DNA from: SAR116 cluster bacterium AG-335-B03
GTDB lineage: Bacteria; Pseudomonadota; Alphaproteobacteria; Puniceispirillales; Marisalimonadaceae
Assembly: GCA_003282435.1 (NCBI GenBank)
Contig: QBZG01000011.1
Span: 1 to 42,217, forward strand
Reading direction: 5' to 3'
DNA: 42,217 nt
In this document: positions 34,153-42,145 of the stretch, in pieces
Position numbering within the stretch: position 1 is the stretch's first letter
Layout of the letters: each line of letters opens with the position of its first letter
The notes under the pieces: generated by a model
Told to the model about the DNA's origin: nothing
The model's database searches: none
What the model saw: only the letters and a program-made list of their open reading frames with translations
Made by a program: the position numbers and the translations under genes

Positions 34153-34524
34153 TTAATTTCTGAAGTAATTATGTTGTTCGCTTTTGTCTAAAAAATAGAA
34201 ACCAGCTGCTAAACCAATATTTTTTAAGAATTGAGTTAAATGCATTTGATTACTGAGGTCTGAATGAAACATAAAAGCAGTCATAAAACAAAAAACTATC
34301 ATGGTATATATAGCTATCTTTTTGTAAATATTCAGCAAAATCATAACGGGCATTATTAGTTCTACTAAAACACCTAAATAAACTATTTCTCCGTATAAAT
34401 TAAAACTTTCTATCCAATTAATAGTTTGCTCGAGGTTTAATAGTTTGGTTATACCATTTGTGAAAAAAACACTAACTAACATTAATGTAAAAATTTTGTT
34501 TATAATGTGTGCTCTTGTCATCAT
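34153..34524 (-). CDS. DoxX-like four-helix membrane protein
   Basis: A 123-residue membrane protein with four hydrophobic segments. It carries VFFTNGITKLLN in the first helix, close to the DoxX consensus, then VYLGVLVELIMPVMILL and the pair IYTMIVFCFMTAFMFH and LTQFLKNIGLAAGFYF. It ends in a short polar tail. Two ATG codons are adjacent at the start. The gene is single and convergent with the GYD gene; the function is unknown. Confidence 0.75.
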   Translation of the reverse strand: MMTRAHIINKIFTLMLVSVFFTNGITKLLNLEQTINWIESFNLYGEIVYLGVLVELIMPVMILLNIYKKIAIYTMIVFCFMTAFMFHSDLSNQMHLTQFLKNIGLAAGFYFLDKSEQHNYFRN

Positions 34525-34602
34525 TATATGAAATATGTTCTAAAAATTTTGATAGCAATTATCATTATCATAAATTTTATTAATAAGAAACACTAATTCT
34601 CA

Positions 34603-35487
34603 ATGCTTAAAGAAAATAATAAAATTATATTTGGTATTCTTTATATGTTGGCAGCCTCTGCATTTATTGGTGGCACTGCAGTTGTTGCTAAAATATTAGG
34701 AAAAGATTATTTTGGAGAACCATTGAGCCCATTCCAAATAAGCCAATCACGGTTTTTATATGGATTTGTTTTTGTCTTAATATTCTCTTTATTTTATAAA
34801 ATAAAAATTGAGTCACCAAATCCTAAACTACATCTCGCAAGAACATCATTGGGATGGATAGGTGCTACAATCTTATTTGGCACTTCTAGTCTTATTCCAG
34901 TCAACGATGCAGTTGCTATTAACTTTTCAAATCCAGTCTTTGCAATGATATTTTCAATAATAATATTAAAAGAAAAATATTTTCCATATAGATCAGTTGC
35001 AATGATAATTACTTTTTTAGGGGCTATAATATTACTAAGACCTGATTTTTCTAATCTATACATTGAACCAGTAGCATTAGTTTCAATTTTTGGAGCAATT
35101 TGTTTGGGATTAGAAGCAATTTTTATTAAACTTTTGACTAAATGCGAAAAGAATACACAAATATTGTTAATAAATAATTTCATTGGACTAATTTTATCAT
35201 CATTAATAGTTATTTTTTTCTGGCAAACACCAACTTTTTTTCAACTACTATTTTGTATACTTATTGGATTTCTTATGATTTGTGCACAAATCTGTTTTTT
35301 AATTGCTCTTAGGAGTAACCAGTTAAACTTTGTTATACCTTTTTTTTACAGCACTCTAATTTTTGTTTTATTTTATGACTATGTAATCTTTAGAGAGTTA
35401 CCTGATTTTTTAAGTCTTTCAGGGTCGTTATTGATTATGATTGGAGGTGTGTATTTGTTTTTAAAAGAAACTAATAAGGATTTTTAA
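34603..35487 (+). CDS. DMT-superfamily (EamA) transporter, second copy
   Basis: A 294-residue ten-helix transporter of two EamA repeats, as in the copy at 2914-3864 but only distantly similar. The first repeat contains FGILYMLAASAFIGGTAVVA, later VNDAVAINFSNPVFAMIFS. The second contains VALVSIFGAICLGLEAIFIK. A proton- or gradient-driven exporter of small metabolites is likely. No ribosome-binding site is obvious before the ATG. The gene is divergent from the DoxX gene, with 78 nt between their starts. Confidence 0.85.
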   Translation: MLKENNKIIFGILYMLAASAFIGGTAVVAKILGKDYFGEPLSPFQISQSRFLYGFVFVLIFSLFYKIKIESPNPKLHLARTSLGWIGATILFGTSSLIPVNDAVAINFSNPVFAMIFSIIILKEKYFPYRSVAMIITFLGAIILLRPDFSNLYIEPVALVSIFGAICLGLEAIFIKLLTKCEKNTQILLINNFIGLILSSLIVIFFWQTPTFFQLLFCILIGFLMICAQICFLIALRSNQLNFVIPFFYSTLIFVLFYDYVIFRELPDFLSLSGSLLIMIGGVYLFLKETNKDF

Positions 35488-35520
35488 TGCCATCAAATAC
35501 ACAAACATTGAAATTTAATC

Positions 35521-35605
35521 TTGGAGAGGACCTCCTCGCTATTTTACTTTAACCATCTATTTTGATTATATGTCATAATCTTATGTTCTCCCGTCTACAA
35601 TAACA
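35521..35605 (+). repeat. Dispersed intergenic repeat, copy F
   Basis: It starts with GGAGAGGACCTCCTC, which matches the palindromic head of copy E, then ATTTTACTTTAACCATCT, and keeps one GTCTACAA word at 35593-35600. It lies in the 285-nt gap between the second DMT transporter and the TauD/TfdA pseudogene. The rest of that gap shows nothing else clear. Confidence 0.5.
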
Positions 35606-35772
35606 TATGAGTTTACATTAAAAAAGTTAGGTTCATAAAATGAAAGTCGTAAGTTCATAATCCGAGGGTAAAAATTAATTACAAGACAACCGTGTTTCTT
35701 TCTAAATTTTCAATAATTTATAATTTTTGATATAGTATATCAAATTTATTACTAAAAACGATAGAGAGGATT

Positions 35773-36662
35773 ATGAAAATTGAAATTATTAAAGAAGATA
35801 TAAATTTTGGTGGAATTGTCTCTGAAATTAATATTACTGAAGATTTAAACGATACAATAATAAATGAGTTAGACAAAAAATTAAATGAGCTATGTTTACT
35901 AGTTTTTAAAAAACAAAAAATAAATGATGATCAACAAATAAAATTTTCAAAATACTTTGGTAAAATTGAAGGAGCTGGTAATAACACAACTATTAGATCT
36001 ATTAAAGAAAGGAGATTATCAGATTCGTTTGGAGACGTTTCAAATTTAGATGTGAATAACAGACCATTAAGAAAAACAGATAATAAGCGGTTTTTTTCAC
36101 TTGGTAATAGATTATGGCACACTGATGCATCCTTTAAAAAAATACCTGCAAAGTACTCTTTATTATCAGGAAGAAAAGTTGCTAAAATTGGAGGTGAAAC
36201 TCAATTTGCAGATATGAGAGCCGCTTATGACGATCTACCTGCTCAAATAAAACATAAAATAAAAAATTTAAAAAGTTATCACTCCTTAATATATTCAAGA
36301 CAAAAATTAGGTCTTAATATGTATGAAATGGTTTCTGCTGAAGAAATAATAAACTTCAAGCCTGTTAAACAGCCTCTTGTAAGAAAAAATGATTTTACAA
36401 AAAGAAAATCAATTTTTCAGCTTCTCATATTGGAGAAATAGAAGGAATGGAAAAACCAGATACTATTTTATTTGTAAATGATCTTATAGAACATTCTACC
36501 AAAGATAAATATTTATATACTCATAATTGGGATGAAAATGATCTTATTATTTGGGATAATAGACAATCTATGCATAGAGGTTTGTATTTTGATGATCAAA
36601 ATGAAATAAGAGATGTTAGAAGGACCACTATTTCTGGAACTGAGATGTTAATTGATCAGTAA
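35773..36662 (+). pseudogene. TauD/TfdA-family 2OG dioxygenase gene split by a frameshift
   Basis: The first frame (35773-36441) holds the N-terminal part with the iron-binding pair in RLWHTDASF and the GGETQFADMRAAYDDL segment. The second (36447-36662) holds the distal His in IIWDNRQSMHRG and the Arg in RRTTISGTEM. Adding one T to the five-T run near 36414-36418 joins them as FSASHIGEIEGMEKPDT, giving a normal protein of about 295 residues. So the gene is broken by one base, or this is a sequencing error. AGAGGA lies 2 nt before the ATG. Intact relatives hydroxylate taurine, aryloxyacids or similar. Confidence 0.85.
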
Positions 36663-36835
36663 CTTATTATCTTATCAATAGACTGTGGTTCTTGAGCAAT
36701 TTTAAATTTTGAAATTGATTAGAGATTTTAAAATACTAATTCCCTTGAACAAATAGCACGAGCGTACAGAATTTGCTAGAAAAAAAATGCCCCTTAAACT
36801 GACAATATTGTAATTAATAAAAATATCTCAATTAT

Positions 36836-37984
36836 TTAAATGACGACTTTTTTGTAAAAGTTTCGAATGTCTTTTATTAGAGAAGAGGGTTGCTCAAGAG
36901 CTGCAAAATGACCACCTTTGTCCATTTCAGTCCAATGTACTAGGTTAAAAAGCCTTTCAACATAGGACTTAGGAGGCCATGATAAAAACTCTTTTGGATA
37001 AACAGCACATCCGGTTGGAACCTCTACCCTTCTCCCATCATTAGAGAGAATTCGTCCTCCTTCTTTAACTCTGCCATAATAAATCCAAGATGACGTATTA
37101 AATGATTTAGTTAGGATATAGATCATAATATTGGTTAACAAATCATCTTTTTGGTATGTCAAATCTAGACTTCCATCTTTTAAATCAGACCAATGGTAAA
37201 ATTTTTCTACTATCCAAGCAGCCACACCTACAGGGCTCTCCATCATAGCGTAACTAAGTGTTTGAGGTTTTGTACTTTGTATAGCAAAATATCCGCTTTT
37301 AGAGACATAATCTATATTAAATTGTTTATCCCAATTTTTTTCTTCCTCTGTTTTTGGCCCATCTATATGTCTTGCGGGAAGCATGTTAATATGAATACCT
37401 TTACAATTTTTTGAGTGATCAAAACCTAGCCATGTAGAAATTGCACTACCCCAATCTCCTCCTTGAGCAACATATCTTTCATAACCAAGGTTTTCCGTCA
37501 TAAGTTTGTTAAAAATCTCAGCAATTCTTCTTGGTCCAATCGGATTATCTGGTTTCCCAGAAAAAGCAAAACCAGGAATAGAGGGCGCAATAATATCAAA
37601 ACAAATTTCGTCTTTATTCCCAAATTTTTCTGGTTCACAAAGTGGTTCAATGATTTCCAGAAATTCAACTATTGAGCCGGGCCATCCGTGAATTAAAATT
37701 AATGGGATGGCCTTCGGGGAAGAAGATTTTTTAAAAATGAAATGAATATCAATATCATCTACTTTTGTTTTATAATTAGGCTGTTGATTTAATCTGAACT
37801 CCTGAGATTCCCAGTCATATTTCTTGGTCCAATAATCAGCTAAATTCTTCATGTAATCTATATTTGTTCCAAAAGACCAGCCACCTTCTTTAGGCATTTC
37901 ATGCCATGGAAACATTTCAACTTTTTCTTTGATTTCCACAATTCTTTGTTTGTGATAGGATATTTTAAAAAGGTCTATTTTCAT
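36836..37984 (-). CDS. Epoxide hydrolase (alpha/beta hydrolase with EHN domain)
   Basis: A 382-residue epoxide hydrolase of the EHN-containing type. The N-terminal lid region (MPKEGGWSFGTNIDYMKNLADYW) precedes the alpha/beta core. The core shows the oxyanion motif HGWPGS, the nucleophile Asp in GGDWGSAIS, and the catalytic His in DKGGHFAALEQP; a Tyr for ring opening is likely in the cap. It hydrates epoxides to diols. The ATG at 37984 is chosen because an upstream alternative at 38074 would give an N terminus unlike the family and overlap the preceding gene; the gap to that gene is 41 nt. Confidence 0.9.
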   Translation of the reverse strand: MKIDLFKISYHKQRIVEIKEKVEMFPWHEMPKEGGWSFGTNIDYMKNLADYWTKKYDWESQEFRLNQQPNYKTKVDDIDIHFIFKKSSSPKAIPLILIHGWPGSIVEFLEIIEPLCEPEKFGNKDEICFDIIAPSIPGFAFSGKPDNPIGPRRIAEIFNKLMTENLGYERYVAQGGDWGSAISTWLGFDHSKNCKGIHINMLPARHIDGPKTEEEKNWDKQFNIDYVSKSGYFAIQSTKPQTLSYAMMESPVGVAAWIVEKFYHWSDLKDGSLDLTYQKDDLLTNIMIYILTKSFNTSSWIYYGRVKEGGRILSNDGRRVEVPTGCAVYPKEFLSWPPKSYVERLFNLVHWTEMDKGGHFAALEQPSSLIKDIRNFYKKVVI

Positions 37985-38025
37985 TTTAAAAATAAAAGTC
38001 TGATAAAAGTTAATGATATAAATAT

Positions 38026-38697
38026 TTAATTGACATTCAAGCGGAATAATTCTTCTACATGGATTTTTGCACAATCAATTAATTTAAAATCAACATTTTC
38101 TGATCGATAAATCAAGGCTAGGTCAGTCCCTCCAAGCATTATTGCATCAACCTTATTCTTACTAAGAAATTGATTACATGCTTTTTCAAATATTTCTTTT
38201 TGTTCATTATTTGCACGACCCAAAGTTGCCATTTCTGCATATGCTTCGTGCACGTTATCTAAAAGGTTATCCTCTGGTATAAATACTTCGGCTGATGTTA
38301 TCATTGAATAAAATTTTGATACCATAACTGGTTTGGTACCAATGATGCCAATTCTTTTATAGCCCCTGCGTTTAATTTCTTTTTGCACACAGGACAAAAG
38401 GTCTACCACTGGCAGCACAGATTTTTCTTTGAACTTTTCAATACAGAAATGACCAGCGATAGAAGTAATAGCGACAAAGTTAGCTCCTGCTTTTTTTAGC
38501 CTTAGCGTTAAATCATTATAGATTGCTACTTGTCCATCTTTGTTATCTTCCATCAAATTTTTAATTAGAGTTGGGGCATCCGCGTGTACAATTGTCATAT
38601 CCAAATTCTTTTCTTCGGATGCAAATTTTTCTATCAAACTCCGATAGTAAAAATCCGTTGCAGCAGGCCCAATGCCACCAATCAAACCAATTTGCAT
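38026..38697 (-). CDS. Aspartate/glutamate racemase-fold protein without catalytic Cys residues
   Basis: A 223-residue protein with the Asp/Glu racemase fold: MQIGLIGGIGPAATDFYYR at the N terminus, DMTIVHADAPT, and two pseudosymmetric halves. In racemases the two catalytic cysteines lie in motifs like CNTxH and GCTE. Here they read TSIAGH (Ser79) and GGTDL (Gly190), so both are absent. A normal two-base racemization is therefore unlikely; a hydrolase, decarboxylase or other role is possible. The ATG at 38697 has GGAG 9 nt upstream. It lies 41 nt before the epoxide hydrolase, in one operon. Confidence 0.8.
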   Translation of the reverse strand: MQIGLIGGIGPAATDFYYRSLIEKFASEEKNLDMTIVHADAPTLIKNLMEDNKDGQVAIYNDLTLRLKKAGANFVAITSIAGHFCIEKFKEKSVLPVVDLLSCVQKEIKRRGYKRIGIIGTKPVMVSKFYSMITSAEVFIPEDNLLDNVHEAYAEMATLGRANNEQKEIFEKACNQFLSKNKVDAIMLGGTDLALIYRSENVDFKLIDCAKIHVEELFRLNVN

Positions 38698-38750
38698 ACA
38701 AATTTTCTCCACATAATATATCTGATTTTAAGCATATCTATTGATTATAA

Positions 38751-38784
38751 AATATAAATATAAATATAAATATAAATAAATAAT
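38751..38784. repeat. Short tandem repeat of ATAAAT
   Basis: About five copies of a 6-bp unit between the divergent racemase-like and ABM-like genes. Such runs can vary in length by slippage and alter promoter spacing, but nothing in the sequence shows that here. Confidence 0.6.
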
Positions 38785-38853
38785 TTATCTTCAAATATGT
38801 TATTATTTATTATTTACCTATCTGATTAAATTGAATTAAATTAGGATAATATT

Positions 38854-39234
38854 ATGAAAGAATTAAATTCAAAAACACAAAAAATAATATTTGTCATTCA
38901 ATGTAGTATCAAATCTGATGCTAATGAATTTCTAACATGGTCAAAAGAACGTGCTGCAAAATATGTGTTTAATTTAAAAGAAGAAAAAACTATAAGTTAT
39001 GAGTGGCATTTGTCTGATGATAATTCAGAAGCAACATTAGTAGAGTCATTTATTGATAGTGATGGTGCAATGCAACGTTTGAAAAACCATATGTCAAGCC
39101 CTATAGCCGAAGAAGTAACGCAACATGTTGACTTTAAAGAATGGCTAGTTTTTGGCAATTCTAAACAAGATTTAATTGACGCACTAACTCCTTTTGGTGC
39201 CAAGTTTAAAAGGCAACATTGTGGATTTAATTAA
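38854..39234 (+). CDS. ABM-like dimeric alpha/beta-barrel protein
   Basis: A 126-residue protein resembling the antibiotic biosynthesis monooxygenase-like (dimeric ferredoxin-like) proteins. The pattern TISYEWHLSDDNSEATLVES, then the helix AMQRLKNHMSSPIAEEVTQ and the strand FKEWLVFGN followed by DLIDALTPFGAKF supports it. The monooxygenase activity is not assured for such small proteins. AGGA lies 7 nt before the ATG. Its stop codon TAA overlaps the first copy of a 22-bp direct repeat that recurs at the 5' end of recQ. Confidence 0.7.
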   Translation: MKELNSKTQKIIFVIQCSIKSDANEFLTWSKERAAKYVFNLKEEKTISYEWHLSDDNSEATLVESFIDSDGAMQRLKNHMSSPIAEEVTQHVDFKEWLVFGNSKQDLIDALTPFGAKFKRQHCGFN

Positions 39235-39254
39235 TGAATTAAATACTAAAGCTT
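39233..39254 (+). repeat. 22-bp direct repeat, first copy
   Basis: Identical to 40230-40251 over 22 nt, with mismatches immediately on both sides. The second copy encodes NELNTKA near the RecQ N terminus. The first copy begins inside the stop codon of the ABM-like gene. Together they bracket 975 nt holding a G+C-rich block, a terminator and the fasciclin gene. Confidence 0.7.
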
Positions 39255-39375
39255 AAGTCTCATCAGGCTCAAAACGGGGCTATTTGGACACGTTCGGTTA
39301 CCTTTGGGTTGCATTTACCGCCACAGTGTAGATATGGGAGTTACGAACATTTCGCTTCTGGCCTAACCACCTTCT
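39255..39375. other. G+C-rich non-coding block of unknown role
   Basis: About 49% G+C across 39261-39370, against roughly a third for the region. No open frame of useful length and no tRNA is present. A few short complementary words occur (GTTCG near 39292 and CGAAC near 39344), which is too little for a fold. It lies between the first 22-bp repeat and the fasciclin terminator. It might be an RNA or a fragment of foreign DNA. Confidence 0.4.
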
Positions 39376-39440
39376 CAATTTTATTTATCATATACATAAC
39401 CCCGAGCCTTCTATCAAAATGGAAAGTATTTATATATACA

Positions 39441-39474
39441 AGAAAAAAAGAGGTGAATATTGTTATTCACCTCT
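39441..39474 (-). terminator. Rho-independent terminator of the fasciclin gene
   Basis: AGAGGTGAATA at 39449-39459 pairs perfectly with TATTCACCTCT at 39464-39474 around a 4-nt loop, an 11-bp stem. On the minus strand it is followed by a run of Ts (TTTTTTCT). It lies 38 nt after the fasciclin stop codon. The plus-strand side has a shorter T run (CTTTAA), so it is mainly a minus-strand terminator. Confidence 0.85.
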
Positions 39475-39511
39475 CTTTAATATGATAAAAACTATCCTTA
39501 AATATTTATAA

Positions 39512-40000
39512 TTAAGGCAGAAGAACCTTATCAATAACATGAATTATACCGTTGGATGCTTTTACATCTGCAGCTATAACTTTTGCTCCACTGACCATTA
39601 CTCCCATTGTTCCATCAATTGAGAGGGAGGAACCGTTAACTGTTTTGGGGGATAGTTTCTTACTAACAACATCTGCAGAAGGTACAACTCCTGATATGAC
39701 ATGATGTGTAAGAATCGCTACAAGTTTACTCTTATTTTCAGGCTTAAGTAGGCTGTCTATAGTTCCTTTAGGAAGCTTGGAAAAAGCATCATCCGTAGGA
39801 GCAAATACTGTAAACGGTCCTTTTCCTTTGAGAGTGTCCACCAAGCCCGCTGCTTTCACAGCTGTTACTAGAGTGGTGAATGAGCCATTAGCTATTGCTG
39901 TATCAACTATATCTTTTTTCGTACCATGGCCGTCAGCGTTAGCAGCTAACGGTAATATAAGCATGGCTATTGCAAAAATTAGTTTCTTAATAGTATTCAT
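39512..40000 (-). CDS. Secreted fasciclin-domain protein
   Basis: A 162-residue protein with a signal peptide (hydrophobic residues 6-20, cleavage near ANA-DG) and a single fasciclin (FAS1) domain. FAS1 hallmarks are [19 protein letters not shown] (H1 region) and the closing [15 protein letters not shown] (H2 region). Such proteins mediate surface adhesion or sit loosely in the periplasm. AAGGA lies 8 nt before the ATG and an intrinsic terminator follows. The whole unit lies between two copies of a 22-bp direct repeat. Confidence 0.92.
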   Translation of the reverse strand: MNTIKKLIFAIAMLILPLAANADGHGTKKDIVDTAIANGSFTTLVTAVKAAGLVDTLKGKGPFTVFAPTDDAFSKLPKGTIDSLLKPENKSKLVAILTHHVISGVVPSADVVSKKLSPKTVNGSSLSIDGTMGVMVSGAKVIAADVKASNGIIHVIDKVLLP

Positions 40001-40157
40001 AATTATTATCCTTGAGAATTAAATTTAAAATTATTTGAAGTTATTTAGGACACTGCTTTAGTATTTTAGGCGGGATGCCAAGGCGTACAAGTTAGTAATT
40101 AAATACCTGAATGATACTTAATATTTCCCTATTTTGATTACAAGTCTATCTTTAAAA

Positions 40158-40189
40158 AATATTTAAAAATTTATTGATTTTTAAATATT
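40158..40189. promoter_or_regulatory. 13-bp perfect AT hairpin upstream of recQ
   Basis: AATATTTAAAAAT (40158-40170) and its complement ATTTTTAAATATT (40177-40189) flank a 6-nt loop, 31 nt before the recQ ATG. It could be a regulatory hairpin, an operator or a weak terminator. Its all-AT composition means part of the symmetry could arise by chance. Confidence 0.35.
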
Positions 40190-40220
40190 AATTATAAATC
40201 AAAAACATTAACCTTTTACT

Positions 40221-42044
40221 ATGAATATAAATGAATTAAATACTAAAGCTTTTGACGTATTACGTGACACTTTCGGCTACTCCTCATACAAATATGAGCA
40301 AAAAGAGATTATAGAAACTGTTCTCTCTGAAAATCATACCCTTGCTATTATGCCTACTGGTGCAGGTAAATCATTGTGTTATCAAATACCAGCAATTATT
40401 TCTTCAAAGAAAACTATAATTGTTTCACCGCTAATTTCACTTATGGATGACCAGATTTCAGCATTAAAAGAGTGTGGGGTTCAAGCAGAGAAAATTCATT
40501 CTGACTTATCTTATAGCGAAAGAATTACATCTTGGAAAAACTTCAAAAATGGAAATTCAAAAATTATTTATATGTCACCAGAAAGACTTATGACAGAAAA
40601 TATTATTAACGATTTAAAAACCATGGAAATAGGTTTGTTTGTCATAGATGAAATTCACTGTGTATCCAAATGGGGCCATCATTTTAGACCTGATTATAAT
40701 GCATTATCAAAATTGAAGTTATTATTTCCAAATAGCAATATTATTGGGTTTACTGCAACAGCTGATAAATCAACCAGACTAGATATTCTTGAAAAGATAT
40801 TCAATAAAAACGTTAAAGTATTTATTGCAAGTCTAGATAGGCCCAATTTAAGCCTTTCAATAAGTCAAAAAACAAATTGGAAAGCTCAGTTAATTGAATA
40901 TTTAAATCCAAGAAAAACACAATCAGGAATAATTTATTGTTTATCAAAGAAAAAAACTGAGGAAGTCACTTCATTTTTAATTGATAAAGGCTTCAACGCT
41001 AGCACCTACCATGCAGGATTGGATGGTCAAGTAAGAAAAAATGTACAAAACAAATTTATGACTGACCAAGCACACATTGTTGTAGCCACAATTGCATTTG
41101 GAATGGGCATTGATAAACCAGATATTAGGTTTGTTATTCATTTAAATCTTCCAGGGAGCGTTGAAGCTTATTCTCAAGAAATAGGTAGAGCAGGCCGGGA
41201 TGGCAAAGCATCTGATACATTGTTAATTTATGGGTTAGATGACTTGGTTATTAGAAGAAGAATGATAGATGAAAACATTTCTGAAGAAAAATTCAAATTT
41301 CATGAAAATAAACGATTAGACTATTTATTATCTTATTGCGAAACTCCTGAATGTCGTAGAAAAGTTTTATTAGGATATTTTGATGAAAAATCAGAAAATT
41401 GTAATAATTGCGATAACTGCCTTAACCCACCAGCACTAATTGATGGTACAATATTGGCTCAAAAACTTCTTTCCACAATATATCGAACTGGTCAGTTTTT
41501 TGGTCAGGTTCATATTATTAATGTACTTAGGGGATCAGAAGATAAAAAAGTATTTGATAAAGGTCATCAAAATCTTTCTGTTTATGGAATAGGAAATGAC
41601 AAATCTAAGGAATTTTGGCAATCATTTCTAAGACAGATGCTTGCTTATGGGCATTTAAAAATAAATTTTCAGAAATATGGTGCAATTCAAATTACTAATA
41701 CAGGTGTTGATGTTTTAAAAAATAAAAATAAATTTATGTATAAAGATATTCCTATAAAATCTATAAAAGAAAATACTAAAGCTCCAAAATATTTAAATAG
41801 AGATCTAACAGACGTAGATAGTGCTTTGTTAAACAACCTAAAGTCATTAAGACTAGATATTGCAAAAAAACAAAATCTCCCTGCATTTACTATATTTCAC
41901 GATAGTACATTAATTCAAATGTCACAAAGAAGACCCAAAAATGAGATAGATATGCTTGAAATAGACGGAGTAGGACCAACAAAATTAAAAAAATATGGTT
42001 TGATATTTATTGATTTAATTTCCAAGCACTCAAAGCACCCATGA
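40221..42044 (+). CDS. recQ: RecQ-family ATP-dependent DNA helicase
   Basis: A 607-residue RecQ helicase. Motifs in order: TFGYSSYKYEQKEII (motif 0), IMPTGAGKSLCYQIPAI (Walker A), FVIDEIHCVSKWGHHFRPDY (DExH box with its aromatic loop), GFTATAD and QEIGRAGRDGK (motif VI). Next come the Cys ligands of the zinc subdomain (CETPECRR, CNNCDNC), a winged-helix RQC region, and a C-terminal HRDC-like segment ending near IDGVGPTKLKKYG. It unwinds recombination and repair intermediates. The DEAH box reads DEIH. The start follows no clear ribosome-binding site. Confidence 0.95.
   Translation: MNINELNTKAFDVLRDTFGYSSYKYEQKEIIETVLSENHTLAIMPTGAGKSLCYQIPAIISSKKTIIVSPLISLMDDQISALKECGVQAEKIHSDLSYSERITSWKNFKNGNSKIIYMSPERLMTENIINDLKTMEIGLFVIDEIHCVSKWGHHFRPDYNALSKLKLLFPNSNIIGFTATADKSTRLDILEKIFNKNVKVFIASLDRPNLSLSISQKTNWKAQLIEYLNPRKTQSGIIYCLSKKKTEEVTSFLIDKGFNASTYHAGLDGQVRKNVQNKFMTDQAHIVVATIAFGMGIDKPDIRFVIHLNLPGSVEAYSQEIGRAGRDGKASDTLLIYGLDDLVIRRRMIDENISEEKFKFHENKRLDYLLSYCETPECRRKVLLGYFDEKSENCNNCDNCLNPPALIDGTILAQKLLSTIYRTGQFFGQVHIINVLRGSEDKKVFDKGHQNLSVYGIGNDKSKEFWQSFLRQMLAYGHLKINFQKYGAIQITNTGVDVLKNKNKFMYKDIPIKSIKENTKAPKYLNRDLTDVDSALLNNLKSLRLDIAKKQNLPAFTIFHDSTLIQMSQRRPKNEIDMLEIDGVGPTKLKKYGLIFIDLISKHSKHP
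40230..40251 (+). repeat. 22-bp direct repeat, second copy
   Basis: The twin of 39233-39254. It covers codons 4-10 of recQ (NELNTKA). In the first copy the same codons run into a stop two codons later, so that copy is a non-coding duplicate of the recQ 5' end. Confidence 0.7.
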
Positions 42045-42145
42045 ACCAAGAACCACGGACCAATGCCCATCTATAACTGTAATAAAGGGTAATGGAAAGT
42101 TGTGTTTTATTAGTTTAAATTGCAAGATTTTATCACGTAAGCTAT

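Noticed and set aside
34794-35183. A 129-codon minus-strand gene
   Set aside because: It is antisense to the second DMT transporter, whose membrane pattern explains the region.
36447-36662. A separate small gene after the dioxygenase
   Set aside because: It encodes the distal His/Arg part of the same TauD/TfdA protein and joins it on restoring one T.
37985-38074. An earlier start for the epoxide hydrolase adding 30 residues
   Set aside because: It overlaps the preceding gene, and the added residues do not resemble the family N terminus.
39361-39367. An integron attC-like core (GCCTAAC)
   Set aside because: No matching GTTRRRY partner lies at the expected distance and no integrase gene is present.
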